Origin: Progne subis subis
Taxonomy: Eukaryota; Chordata; Aves; Passeriformes; Hirundinidae
DNA length: 64,000 nucleotides
Assembly: GCA_022316685.1 (NCBI GenBank)
Contig: JAKJHU010000039.1
Location: 3,100,001-3,164,000, forward strand
Direction of reading: 5' to 3'
Each line of letters opens with the position of its first letter. Position 1 is the stretch's first letter. The translations under genes were made by a program, and so were the position numbers. Under the pieces are notes generated by a model that saw nothing but the letters and a program-made list of their open reading frames with translations, was not told the DNA's origin and did not search any database. Shown piece after piece: positions 1 through 11,304 of the stretch.

Positions 1-284
1 TTACATTAGAATTCATCCCAGCAGCTGGAAACTGTGTCCTCTCTCCTGTTGCCCTGCTGCCCTTGTACTTCAGCAGAGAAAATACAGAGAGCAGAAGTGC
101 GCTGGTCTTCCCCTCCACCACCTGCTGCGAGTGTGACTTCCGAATGAGGATCAAATACTGCAGAAATACAGGTGCAATCCTTGCATCCCAGCAGCTTTCT
201 GTTGCTAGGTTTTCATGATTCGGGCAGTTTGCGGGTGTTTTCCGCAGAAAATTTGTAAACCCGAATACCTCGCTCCAAATTCAC

Positions 285-560
285 CGAGACGTCAAAACTT
301 CGAGGCCATGGCGGCACAGAGTCACTTGACCCTATGACTGCGAAGTTTCAGGCTCCTCGTTCGCTCTCCCTGCTGGCAACGCTGAAGCGGTTCAAGCGCT
401 GGAATTTCTGTGGCCGCGGCCCCGGCGGTGCCAGGCGGGGGCGCCCCGGGCCGGGCCCAGGTGCGCGGGGCGGGAGGAGCACGACGAGGAGGAGGAGGAA
501 GGGCGAAGAGGTAGGAATATGCCGTGCTGGGCTTTCCGTGACCTCAAACGCCTCACGCCC
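285..560. promoter_or_regulatory. CpG-rich bidirectional promoter, probably of upstream neighbour DCAF4
   Basis: GC-rich, CpG-dense block in otherwise AT-rich DNA, with a run of G/C between about 410 and 480. A GGCCATGGCGGC sequence at 305-316 resembles a YY1 site, which often sits just downstream of vertebrate start sites. Splice-donor-like sequences occur in both directions: + strand at 511 (GAG|GTAGGA) and 646 (CAG|GTAAGT), and - strand reading down from 572 (GTGAGTACC). In vertebrates DCAF4 lies head to head with DPF3, so this island may hold the DCAF4 5' end on the - strand, leaving the window at its left edge. That assignment is synteny-based inference; no DCAF4 protein sequence is visible. 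Confidence 0.5.
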
Positions 561-2870
561 AGAGGTACTCACCGTACATAATACACATCGGGCCTTAATT
601 TGGACACACCCGCAGTATCGTATTGTGTGTTTGGGGAGTTGACAGGTAAGTTAAGCAATGGCTGCGTAGCAGGACAGAATTGCATGTGCATTGCTCTTAG
701 CAGGTTTCCCTTAAATTATCTTTTTGTTTTTATTAAGCCCATTCTTTCATAATGAAATGCTTTATCTAGGCCAAATTCTGCACTTAGGGGCTTAAAGAAA
801 TGCTGATTCTTTTCAGGTCATGACTCTTGACACGGACATTAGATAGTACCGCTTTCTCCTCTGGGTTGAACAGTATATGAAAATTTGCATAGATATGAAC
901 AGCAACATACATGTTTTAAATGCTCTTTATAAGCATAGATTATGTTCTACTTTAGTTTACACCACTATAAATGCTGAATAAATCTTACTGGCAGGATAGA
1001 CTGGATTTGATCGTGACAATGTTGGACAACCCTTTCTCCTGTTGAAGGCGACTATGGCAGAACCAAGCCTTTAGGTTAGAATTGCATATTAAAAATGGGG
1101 ACAGAACCTGACTGGCAGGGATTTTTCTGTTTGTTTTTAACATCTGTAGCCCAAACATTCAGCCTTAAGGAAACTAAGGCTAGGCCCCTGAATCCAATAA
1201 CTCCGGGAGTTACCTAATATGAAACACTAGACACAGGGACCCATATGGAATTTAGGCTATGTGAGTTGAGGCTTACACAGCTATGTCACAGCACTCTAAA
1301 GTACTCCAGCCTGCTTTTCCAAGGTGTCCCATTGTTATGGGCTCTTAGATTTAGTGACTTAGAATTAGTCATACAATCCTCTGAATCTAGGCAATTTCTT
1401 TGTAATATCCAAGTCTCAGCAGCCATTGCTTCCTAAATTATTTTCCAGTCCTGTCCGATACCTGTGTGACTTCTCTTCCCAGGCTTGTTTCCATAAGGTA
1501 TTTAATAGTATTACTCACCTCTAGCAAATCAATGGTATAAATGATTATGTGTACACAGATGTCTTGGTGTTTTGCTGAACTAGGGTCTACTTTTCTTGAT
1601 ACAATTTTTGAAAATGCTGTAGGGGGGGCTTCCACAAGCCTTTATGCAGATGTTTTAGGATATTTTTGTAAGAATTTGACTGGAAACAGAGCTTTGCTGG
1701 TGGGTTAGAGGATATTTTGGGGTGGGGAAGAGAAAATTAAATATATAGCAACTTTGAAATGAATGTCTATGGTTCCAGCATTCTGGGTGCTATGCTAACA
1801 TGCAGGCTAAACTTGGATGTTCCCAGCACTCTGGTTTGGAATAGCTCCCAGATTTGGAATATAACATGCTTGCATTTGTATCTGGAATACAACTGGGATA
1901 CTCGTGTTCAATAATCAGATGGAGGGAGTGTGAGTGAGGGAAACAGGTGCATATCTCTGGCACTAGGCTTTGCATACTGACCCTTGTTGTGTAACCTCCA
2001 TGATCCAGAAGTTTGAATTCATTTCAGGAGGTTGGCATGCATTCAGCTGGGAAAAGTGTTAGCTAGTGAATTATTCCAATTATATAAATAGATTAAGGGA
2101 AACCATTGCTTGTCTGATTATGAGAGTGATCTTAAGCAATAAGCACTTCTCTCCCATAACAAATGCAAGTACAATTCAGATTGTTTGTGCTATCCTTCCC
2201 CTTCTCCCAAAGTGGATTTGGCCAATGCCTCTGTCTAGAAGAGTGATGAGAGTGGATGGTCATGATTGCTAGGAGAAATTGTTACTGTGTGGGGAGATAA
2301 AAGGTTTTAATAAAAAGATCTTGGAGAAGAGCTAGCCAATGGCTTGGAAAGAATAAGAAGCTGTTGCAGCACCAGAAGGGAGTGGAAAAGGTTGCAGGTC
2401 AGTTATGCTTGCTATACCATTTCTGAAGTAATCAGAAACCTGGGTAATCAATCATAAGACTTTATTTTGTGGCCGTTCGTTGCACAGGGTTCCTGAAGGC
2501 TGGATTCCCACTGCTTGCATTTTGTAGTGAGATGCTGATTCTTGCAGGAGCCAAGCAGGGAGAATCCTCCCTAAGATAACAATTTGGTATGCTATTCTGC
2601 TTTCTGCAAACTAGGGTGTTCTTTGGAGATATTTTTATTCTACTAGACTTGTTCTAGTGCTTTTAAATAGTATTTCATAAGGACTTTAGCCATAGACACG
2701 AGATGTCTTTATATATGCCTGGTAAATCCTGCACTAGGAGTCTTTCTTGGAATGGCACGAGGATTCCACAGGATAGTCTTAGAAACAGCCTAATGGGAAT
2801 CATCAGTAGGAGCAAAAGTCTGGGCCTTGCGTCAAGCAGTGTGCCACCAGCCTTTTACATTGCTTGGGAT

Positions 2871-2910
2871 TTCATAATAAACTTTGACAGATTCTTCTTA
2901 GGTGCTTTCT
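2871..2910 (+). repeat. Dispersed repeat copy 1 (unknown family)
   Basis: A segment containing TTCATAATAAACTTTGA and ending GTGCTTTCT recurs about 2.1 kb downstream at 5,017-5,057 with a few substitutions and one extra base. Both copies are on the same strand. The AATAAACTTTG core could be part of an LTR or other retroposon end, but I do not recognise the family. Similarity fades beyond about 45 bp. Confidence 0.5.
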
Positions 2911-3897
2911 GCTGAGACAGCACAGAGCCCCAATGTCAGCAAAGGCCTGTCAACTCTAGCAAAAGCCTGAGCCAGTAGAAGACTTGACACAAGGGCTTAG
3001 ATGTGTGAGGAGAGTGGCTAAAGCAAGAGTTGTGTGGCAGTGCTTCCTGATGGAAACGTGGCTACTGCGTTTGAAGGAGGTGTCCTGACAGCAAAGCTGA
3101 TCCACCTTTGCTTAAAAAACAAGAGGCAAACAAAGAAGTCCAACAAATAACACACTGCCCGTGGCAATGCTGGTTTTATGTAAAGGATGTTACCAATGTG
3201 GTTATTTCTGTTAAAAAGTATCAGAAAAACAATTCTGTATTCTGACCTGAGATCTGTTTGGTCTGGGGAAGTTTATATCTGATTATTTCCACAGGCTCCG
3301 TTTGGGGAGACTTGGGAGCAGATAAATCAGGGCTGGCTCCATTGTGACATTGACTGCCATGACTGACTGCAATGGGTTCCCAGGATCATTTTATGTTATA
3401 CCAGTACTGCATTTCACTGAAATATGCAGTCATCAACTTTTAAAGTTGACCTTAACTGGTATTTTAGGCATGCCAGTCTACAGCTTTCTGTTGTTTCTCC
3501 CCTCTACCAAGATAAAGTTCGATGGGAAATGGAAGAACAATTTTGTGACACTTTTGAAGCTGTTCCTGTTCAGTGGGATTTAAGACCTTTATTACCCTTT
3601 GCTTCTTCTTATCTCCTCACTAATTCTGAACTGTTGTTTATGTGGGTATTTTTCCAGTGCAACCACCCCATCAGATTTTGTCTTACTTTAAATTTTTACA
3701 AAGCAGAAAAAAAAAATTAATTACAGATAGTTTTGAAAGTAATGGAACAGAATACAAGGAAAGAAAAAAAAAAAAAGAATGCAATACTCTAATTCTTTTG
3801 TATTTATATGGAAGAGGGAGTGAAACCATTGAAGTGTTATTAAAACTATTTTTAAAATCCCTTGAAATTAAAAGCATTTCACAAATAATATTGAGCT

Positions 3898-3951
3898 AAA
3901 AAACAACAACAACAAAAAGAACACAAAAAAAACCAATCAAACAAACCCCCC
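3898..3951. repeat. A/C-rich low-complexity tract
   Basis: Runs of A broken by AAC triplets, then a C7 run. Low-complexity sequence with no coding value. A similar A/C-rich tract lies at about 31,608-31,650. Confidence 0.8.
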
Positions 3952-4855
3952 CAAAATATTAGCAGATAATTTCTTGCTGAATCTATTTTTCCATGTAGTT
4001 AAAAAGACTGTTGTTACCTCTATAACTCCTGTATGTGCTACAAAAGCAGCCTACTTATGATAGTGTTTGTTCCAGAGACCAAAATTCACTTTGTAAACAA
4101 GAAAGCTTGGCTACTGAAAAAAACCAATTGCAGTCATCATATCTAAACTGTGTCTGGACCTCTCACTTCTGCCTACCCTATTAAAAAAAAAAAAAAATCA
4201 CGCCAGTGGAGTAAGCAGATAGTCACAGCAAAATATTCATTCCTTTCTTTGAGGTGATGTCATCAGTAAGGAAGGAAAGGTGAAGCGGCTCAATTCAACA
4301 GCAGATCCAAAGTTAGCACTTTCTTTGGATGAGTGTGGCAGTTTGTTTTTCTCAGGTAGAGTGCTATTCATTATGCTCAATCCAAATGTTAAATCTGTCT
4401 TAGAATCAATTATATTGTGCGCTCTGGGCCTATTTGAGATAATATTGATTAGCAAGGTATTGCATTCCATTTTCTCATCATGGGCAAGAGGGAATCATGT
4501 TGTACCACCTTTGGGACCACATTTGAAATTTTTGTTTAGAGGTGGTTAAAACCATAGGTAGACAGTATCCCTGGACTCCATTCAGAGTAGCAGTGAGGAG
4601 CTTTTCTAGGGGGGGTCAGATCATCTATTAATTGTTTCCTAAACTATGCTACCTGTTTAAGTAGGTTAAACTTACTCCATGGTTTAAGTCACCTTAGAAA
4701 CTCACTTTCATCCTTATATTAGGAGTAAGAGGATGGTGACAGCATTATTTCAGATGAATCAAATATCCCATTGATGGATGTAGTATAAAAACAATTTTTC
4801 CTACCTTTGATGCAGGTAAGAGTGAAATGAACTCCCAAAGGGTCCACCTTTTCTT

Positions 4856-4947
4856 TATACTTTAATTTTTAATTTATTCTTTCTTTTCTTTATTCTTTTA
4901 TTTTCCTTTATTATTTTTCCTTTTATTTTTCCTTTTTTTCTCTCCCC
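4856..4947. repeat. T-rich (TTTTA/TTTC) low-complexity tract
   Basis: About 90 bases almost wholly T with interspersed A and C, made of irregular TTTAT, TTTCT and TTTTC units. Simple-sequence DNA. Confidence 0.8.
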
Positions 4948-5016
4948 ACTCCCCCAGTTAGTTACTCAAAAAAGAAGGCAGACGGACCTGCGTCTCTGAA
5001 TTACGACTGTTGGAAA

Positions 5017-5057
5017 TTCATAATAAACTTTGAGAAAGTTGTTCTTAAGTGCTTTCT
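5017..5057 (+). repeat. Dispersed repeat copy 2 (unknown family)
   Basis: Same-strand relative of 2,871-2,910. It shares TTCATAATAAACTTTGA, a TTCTTA block and GTGCTTTCT. See the first copy for discussion. Confidence 0.5.
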
Positions 5058-6318
5058 ATCATGTGCTTCTTGATGGGAATTCAGTTTTGTCCCATCTAAA
5101 TTTTACCTATGACTCCCCTCAAGGAGAGGGCAACCATAGTTACGGAATGTGTGCTCTTCAGAGGATGTGTCTGTTTTACTAGACTCCTTTTCCCACTATT
5201 ACTGTAGTTTTGCAGTGGCTACTGGTAAGTCTTGTACTCTCCTTTTGAAGCAGCTTGTTTGTAACATTATTTTTTATTGTAGGGAAATGTAAAACAATGC
5301 ATGACAAAGAATCTTTTGGCAGCCACATTAAATGGATTTTCAGCTGTTTGTTAAACTGGGGGCAGACTTGAGCCAGACTCCAGGAACTTACACAACTTCT
5401 GTCTCCCCAGATTTTTAAAAGCTTCAGACTGAGGCCTCCATGTACTTCTTACTAGTGGAGACTCCTCTTTAGTGTTAAAATGTATTTATTTTATCAGAAC
5501 ATCCCATTAAAAATAAAGGGCTTGAATCCAGGCATCAGCATACAAGTAATTCAGGTGTACTTGATAGAAAACTGAATAGTGCATGCAATAAAGAAAACTG
5601 GGTAACAGAATCAGGCCTGAAATCAAGATAGACTAAAGACATCCAAGAATTGTTGCTATAGTCATAGAGGGAAAATTTTGCTTTTAAAAAAAAAGCTAAA
5701 AATTTGAGGTCCCTTTCATGAATATCATTCCCAAAATTGTAAAAAAATGAACTACTGGTGCCAATTTTTACACTGTGTAGCTCCATAGTTATCTCTGTTA
5801 TGCTGACTACCTTCTGTAGAAGGCTGGTGTTGAGTCTGTAACACTGACACTCTGATATCTTTTCCTCCTCTTTCAGCTAAGGAACTATTGGTAAAGATCA
5901 AAGAAAGGGAGGAGGAGGGCTGACAAGAAACAGTGCATGAGAAATGCCTGCACAGCTTTAATAAATAAAAAGAGGTTAAGGCTTCAAATCTCTTGCAGGA
6001 TATCTGTGCATGTGGGGCCCAGTTTTGCTGTAACAAGCTACATTACAGCACACCATCTTATTTAGACCCATATGAATCTGATATTTTGAATATTAATATA
6101 TATGAATTAATGAGAATTGTTAATCACTGGAAATATCTGAGAATTTTAAACAATTGTTAATCTGCTAGAAGCTACTTATTTTCAGCTCTGTTTTTTATGT
6201 TTCCCCCCACAGCAAAATTAGATTTGTGGCTTTTAATGTCGGTGTCTAGTTTCTTTCACTTTCCAATTCACAAGAGTTGAGGAATGTATAATAAGAACCT
6301 AACTTTCCCTCCCTCCAG

Positions 6319-6383
6319 AAAACAGCAACTCTACGTTGAAACTGAACAAGATGAAAAGGAAAGCAGAAGATAATAAATACAAG
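6319..6383 (+). other. Candidate exon (non-coding or 5' UTR) upstream of DPF3
   Basis: 65-base segment with strong splice signals at both ends. Upstream lie a branch-point-like CCTAAC at about 6,298-6,303, a pyrimidine tract and CAG ending at 6,318; downstream is AAG|GTAAAG at 6,384. It contains an ATG at 6,351 opening an 11-codon frame (MKRKAEDNKYK) that reaches the donor in phase 0. Joined to the next exon-like segment at 7,272 that frame stops after three codons. It would not be in frame with DPF3 exon 2, which needs two bases carried over. Most likely an exon of an uncharacterised lncRNA from the left CpG island, or a chance pairing of signals. Confidence 0.3.
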
Positions 6384-7271
6384 GTAAAGATTCTTTCATA
6401 GTTTGAAATATTATCAGCTAAAAAAAGGCTTTTCAAAGTATACAGGAATATTGTGAGACCTCACAAAAAGTATCAATGTGTTATGTAAATAGTAAAAATG
6501 TTTGAAACAGAGGTGGATCAGGACAGCAGCACTATGATCCATGAGATATGACACTTCCCAATACACTGAGAAGATCTGACACTGTGTTTCTTCTACTTGG
6601 GTAGAGATGAGCTGCAGTTCTGTATGAAGGGCTGGAGTTGAGATGGTGAACTCTCTTCTAAAGCCCTACTTACTCTGACCCTATAGATGCATCATGCTTG
6701 GGCCTTGTGTTAAGGCTATAGATGTCACTCCAATAGATTTATGTCAAAACTTACCTCCCTTTTTCAAAATTTATGTTTTGGCTGTCCAAACATTTGGCAA
6801 GCTCTTCTTAAGAATATGCCCATCTAGGGGTTTTTTTTAAATGCCATATACTTTTAAGTTATTTATATTTTCTTGCAGCCTCCTTGCTATATTTCAGGTG
6901 AGTGTGAATAAAACTAACAGTAACTAAGTACAAATGTAAAAGTCCAGAAGCTGTGATATAGTGTATATGTAACTGAGTGTATTTCAGCTTTGTTGGTCCT
7001 CCAGGATGTAAAACAATAGTAACATTACTGATTAGTGACTTAGGGTACACTAAAATCAGAAGAAAGATTAATCTAAAATTTAGGTCATAAATATTCTACC
7101 AATGATGGACTGGTGTATATGTGAAAATGGAGGTAACTGTGGTGTGGCATGAAATTTTTATTAACATAGGTTTGCGATGTTCCCCCTGCTTACAAATAGT
7201 GGACCTGCAAACAAGTTGTGTAGTTCATTACAAGCAAGATGCCAGTCAGTGCTCTGTGCCTCTTCTTTCAG

Positions 7272-7338
7272 CTAAAATGGTAATCTAACTGTTGTGGGAT
7301 TCTGCATGAAAAACACTGCAGGAAAATTATATGGACAG
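7272..7338 (+). other. Second candidate exon upstream of DPF3
   Basis: 67-base segment preceded by a pyrimidine-rich acceptor (CTCTTCTTTCAG, ending at 7,271) and followed by a strong donor, CAG|GTGAGC at 7,339. Stops occur early in the frame entered from 6,383, so it is probably non-coding. It is the same size and strand as the candidate exon about 0.9 kb upstream, which makes a real spliced transcript somewhat more likely than either segment alone would. Confidence 0.28.
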
Positions 7339-9091
7339 GTGAGCAAAGCCTGATGTCTTTGTTACCGCGGGTGAGACTTCCCACCGCTCTGATATGGCAG
7401 CTCTGTCCTTGGGCGTCCTGGGGATTCCTCTGAGCAAGGCAGTGCTGTTGACTGGTTCTCCTAGCCAGGAACGTGGGATCTGCCTGGGAAAAGGGCTATC
7501 AACAATCCAAGGTCATCTGTGCCTGTTCTCACTGTTTGTTGCTTTTGCTGGTAGCTGATAAAGGCCCAACATCTAAATAACAGGAGCAGCCAGGGAAGCA
7601 TGTGTGGCTTCATCCCATTTTTCCAATACACTCCCTGCCAAGCTACACCAAGAGCTGTTTGCCTGCAGAGCAGGAATGGGCCTATATATTCAACAAAACA
7701 GGACCAGAGGGACTCATTAAACTCCTAAAAATGACCTCAAACTGGGTTTTTTAATTATCTGAAAATGTCACCAGTTTGGATTAGAAAATCTCAGGGCTTT
7801 CTAGAGCTTGGCTGGGTTTTGGTACCTTCTCTCAGTAACACGAATCTGTCTCCTGTTCTGCAGTGTGATACAGTCCTAGGCTATTTTTTTTCTTGTGTGT
7901 GAAGCAAAATCATTATTATCCCACTAGTGACTATTGCCCATCCTACAGTAAGTACTCGAGTGTTTGCCATTAAGCAAATATCACAGCAACAAGAAAAGTC
8001 AAACCAGAAATCCTCATAGTAGCCAGATGGGGTGTAGGTTGCTGGTCCGTGGTCGCTGGTTCAGGTGCAGGCTGTGCCGTTTGTTTCTTTGCAGCACACA
8101 CATCAGCCGTGTGCTTGTGACAAGTTGGCAGTTTGTGGTTAGCTTTTCCTGTGAGCAGTGAGAGTACTGAGCGGGAGGGTCTGAAGTCGCATTCAATGTC
8201 ACCTGGACCACTGTGATATTAAATAATATAATGTAATATGATAATGGAAATGTTCTTAAAGATTACTTCCCAGAACTGTTTTGGGATAGATCTCAGCATC
8301 TTGGCAACTCTCCAGCTGACAGAAAGCTTATTTCTCCTAAGCAGTGCCTGTAACCAAATGGCTTAGATTGCTTTGATGGAAGAGATGCTTCCCTCCAGGG
8401 ATATACGCCTGGCACAGTACCTAAGTTGACCTAGTAGCTAGAATAGGCAGTGTTTCGGAAAGAGGGACCTTAGACAGATCTTAAATTTTAACTTTTTTCA
8501 AACTTCTGATAAATCCTTAATGGACAGGAAACCGCTGCATTACACTTGTGTACCTATCCTCACCGTGAGTAACAATTATACTCTTTTTGTTCTCCATTCC
8601 TCTTCCTTTTCTCTTTTGCCCCAGTATTGGAAAGTTTTATTTTGTAAAATAGTTGAGCAAGAGAGGTTTTGGTAGTCTTTACTTTTTCAAGTTCAGCCCA
8701 GGAAGATTGCTATCTCTGCTTCTTTTAACATCTCAAAAACATCACCAGTTCTATTATTTTATTCATTAAGTTGTGAATGAAATTGTTTTCCTAGTTTCCT
8801 GACTTTTACTACTTTGACAATAGTGTGTTTTAATTGTCTCTAGTTGAGTTTCTTCTGGATGTATAGAAGCAAAGAATGGAGATGCAAGCTTAGATTTGGT
8901 GGAACTTGTTTGTGTTTTTTAGAGGGATAGAGAATGCCTGAAGGAAGAAGAGACCTTTGAGAGTGGGAGAAAAGCATAATGACAAAGCTGACATTACTAT
9001 CAGACAAGGAGAGAACTTCTTTGTTTGATTCTGCTCTTGTTGGCACCTAATTTACACCGGAGCCATTTCGTGAACTTCAGTGAGTTTACTT

Positions 9092-9130
9092 CTGAGAGTG
9101 AGATCAGGATCTGAGAGTTGAGATCAGGAT
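9092..9130 (+). repeat. Short tandem duplication, period about 20
   Basis: Two adjacent units, CTGAGAGTGAGATCAGGAT and CTGAGAGTTGAGATCAGGAT, differing by one inserted T. It lies just outside the left edge of the DPF3 CpG island. Confidence 0.85.
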
Positions 9131-9948
9131 TGACACCTCTTAAATCACTTGGGTCATGTTCCATAATTCATTCGCAAGCTCCTTTAATTAGTTGCAGGTA
9201 AACCCAGGCTTCCTGGAGTTCGCCGCCTCCCCAGGAATGGGCTCTGCCTGCTCCCTGCGGCGCTCCGAGGTGCAGCCTCCGGCTCCTGTGTCATCGCAGG
9301 ACTCTCCGTGTCCGGTGGAACGCGGGTCGGGGCTCTCCCCTGCCGCGGCTCCCTGTGCCAGAGGGAGGCGGGGGTCCGGCTCCCGGCGCGCCAGAAGTTG
9401 CAGTGTGGGAGAGAGGAGCGGGGCTGTGTAGGGCCGGGCGGGCGGTCCGGCCGCCGCGCGTTATGTAAGGGCGCAGGGGCTGCGGGGCCGGGATGACTGA
9501 CAGGGAGAGGGAAATTCCTGGGGGAGGGGGAGCGGGAGCGGCGCTGCCCTGAAGCCGCTGCCAGAGCCGGCGGCTCACGGAGACCCGGCGGGGAGCGCGG
9601 CCGTGCAGGAAGGGAAGCAGCGCGGGAGGGACGCCGCCGGGCAGCGTGCGGAGCGAGCGGGCGGCGCGGGCTCCTTCTCCCGGCAGGGCACGGCGCCTGG
9701 GAAACAGGGGGGCAGCGGCGGTGCGAGGGGACGAGGAGCGAGCCCGGCTTCCCCTCTCCCGGCGCGGCGCGTTCGGGCTGGGGCCGGAGCGCGGCGGGGT
9801 AGTGCCGCGCCGGAGCGCGGGGTGTCCCCGGCGCGGCGGCGGCCCCGGCGGCGGCGCTGCCCCTTTAAGACCTGCTCGCCGCCAGTTCCAGGGAGAGGGA
9901 GTGACCTCTGGGCTTTGACAGCTCCCCTAATAACTAGCAGCGCCCCGG

Positions 9949-9957
9949 CCCCGCCCC
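9949..9957 (-). promoter_or_regulatory. GC box (Sp/KLF site)
   Basis: CCCCGCCCC, the complement of the GGGGCGGGG Sp1-type site, about 110 bases before the DPF3 start codon and just upstream of the paired CCAAT boxes. A motif match only. Confidence 0.5.
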
Positions 9958-9964
9958 CGGCGCC

Positions 9965-10002
9965 CCATTGGCCGCCGCGCCGGTATGCCGCGCTGCCATT
10001 GG
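9965..10002 (-). promoter_or_regulatory. DPF3: Paired inverted CCAAT boxes (NF-Y) in the DPF3 core promoter
   Basis: Two copies of CCATTGG (inverted CCAAT), at 9,965-9,971 and 9,996-10,002, 31 bases apart. This spacing of about three helical turns is common for cooperating NF-Y sites. The second copy ends 66 bases before the start codon, so transcription probably begins between it and the ATG. Binding itself is inferred. Confidence 0.6.
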
Positions 10003-10065
10003 CTGGCCGCTTCCCCTGAGCGAACCTTTAGAACTCCGAGACACAATATTCTGTTACATTGTAGC

Positions 10066-10076
10066 AAAATGGCGAC
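10066..10076 (+). promoter_or_regulatory. YY1-like site overlapping the DPF3 start codon
   Basis: AAAATGGCGAC fits the AAnATGGCGnC YY1 core that often overlaps the first ATG of vertebrate genes. The same bases give a good Kozak context (A at -3, G at +4). Confidence 0.5.
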
Positions 10077-10100
10077 TGTCATTCACAACCCCCTGAAAGC
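10069..10100 (+). CDS. DPF3: DPF3 (BAF45c) first coding exon, partial gene
   Basis: DPF3 is a D4-family subunit of the BAF (SWI/SNF) chromatin remodelling complex. Its C-terminal double PHD finger reads acetylated and methylated histone H3; the gene is needed for heart and skeletal muscle development and Mef2 is reported to regulate it (family knowledge). This exon gives MATVIHNPLK plus GC, the first two bases of an alanine codon, exactly the known DPF3 N-terminus. The paralogues differ: DPF1 begins MATVIPGPL and DPF2 MAAVVENVV. The start has A at -3 and G at +4. The exon ends at GC|GTAAGT, a consensus donor, so intron 1 is phase 2. The requiem N-terminal domain, Krüppel-type zinc finger and PHD fingers are encoded by later exons not seen here. 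The 5' UTR start is unknown. Confidence 0.93.
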
Positions 10101-11267
10101 GTAAGTAGGAATCAAAAATGTACATATTCCGCGTGGTTTAAATATGAAAAAAGGCGCCTTTCCGGCGCCGGCTGCCAGCCGGAGCTGGGTGCCGGCAGCC
10201 TCCCGGAGGGTCCCTCCTCCCGCCCTCCTTTCTGCCCCAGCGACTCGCTCGTTTTTTTGTGCAACACATCCCCGCGGCTCGCGCCGAAATTAACGAGGAA
10301 AAAATTGTCGGGTTAATTGGCGGCCGGGCGGGGGGCGGCGGGCCGGGGAGCGGCGGGGAGCCCGCCCGGCGCTGCCGGCGCTCAGCGCGGGTTCGGCGGC
10401 GGCCGCGTCCCGCGGGGGTGCGCGCACTTGACAGCGTCCTGCCCCCGCTGCCCCGGCGGGCTGGCCCCGCCACCGCGCTCGGCGGGGCGCGGACCGGCCC
10501 GCGGGGGCGCTCGGTGCGCGCTGCCTCCGCGCTCCCACCGCGCCGCGGAGTTGCCTCCGCAAATCTTCGGGGAGTTGGGATGTCTCGACGAAGCGACCCC
10601 TCTCGCTTCTCGGCCGGGCGGTCGGAAAGCGGGGCGGCGGGGGCTCTGCCCGTGCGCCTGGGCGCTCCTGCGGGAGAGGGAGCGGAGAGGCAGGGAAGCA
10701 GACTTGGGTGAAATGAATGACTCGGGACTGCCGATCGCTGATTTTGGGCAGGAAGTCCGGAGATCTGTTTTGCATACGACGGGCTTTCGCTTTTCAAAGT
10801 GGCAGAGAGAGTAAATTGTGTTTCCATCTTGCGAGCGGGCGCAAGCCGCCGAGGGCTGCACAGATGGGGTCTGACCCCAGCTTGAGAGAGGGAGGGGGCA
10901 GGTACTTCTGCTGCGGAGGTATTCCGGGGTTCCCGGTCTGGAAACAAAGCTGGTTTCTGAGGGGCACCGCGGGAGCCGGTTGTCGTCTTCTGGATCGCGT
11001 CCTTTATTTTCCTTGTGGTCTACAGCGCACGCCGCTAATCCCCGAAGGCATTAGGGAGAGTGGGATTTGGCACCGTATGTGGGGAGCGGAGCTGTCTTAA
11101 CCTTTTTCAAACGACTTCCCTGCTAACGGGGGCAGCGCTCTTGCTAGTAAAGCAGGGAAGCAGAGTACCTGGCGGTGACGCTTCGCTTGCACTTTCTGGC
11201 TGCGCTGAGTGGGTGTTTTTATACCTTTGAGTTTTGTGAGATGAAATTAGGGCTGCGAGGTGGTGGT

Positions 11268-11268
<1 letters not shown>

Positions 11269-11304
<36 letters not shown>
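11269..11304 (+). repeat. Poly-T homopolymer (36 T)
   Basis: Unbroken run of 36 T inside the downstream part of the CpG island. It could be the tail of a - strand retroposon, but no recognisable element body flanks it, so it is treated as a homopolymer tract. Confidence 0.9.

Larger units (their letters stand above)
646..9180. other. Intergenic spacer between two CpG islands
   Basis: AT-rich spacer of about 8.5 kb with no recognisable coding exon. It holds two exon-like segments (6,319-6,383 and 7,272-7,338, listed separately), a pair of related 40-bp sequences (2,871 and 5,017), A/C-rich and T-rich low-complexity stretches, and a short tandem duplication at 9,092-9,130. The open frames here are short and lack recognisable domains. 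Confidence 0.6.

Noticed and set aside
334..642. 102-codon + strand frame in the left CpG island
   Set aside because: Arg/Gly/Pro-rich translation of GC-rich DNA that stops just before the donor at 646; no recognisable homology.
10138..10947. 269-codon - strand open frame and several other 100-240-codon frames at 9,300-12,260 on both strands
   Set aside because: They lie in the CpG island, where stops are rare; composition is low-complexity Arg/Pro/Gly/Ala, frames overlap in all phases and no domain is visible.
11269..11304. 36-T run as the tail of a - strand processed retrocopy
   Set aside because: No gene-like body or target duplication beside it; treated as a homopolymer.
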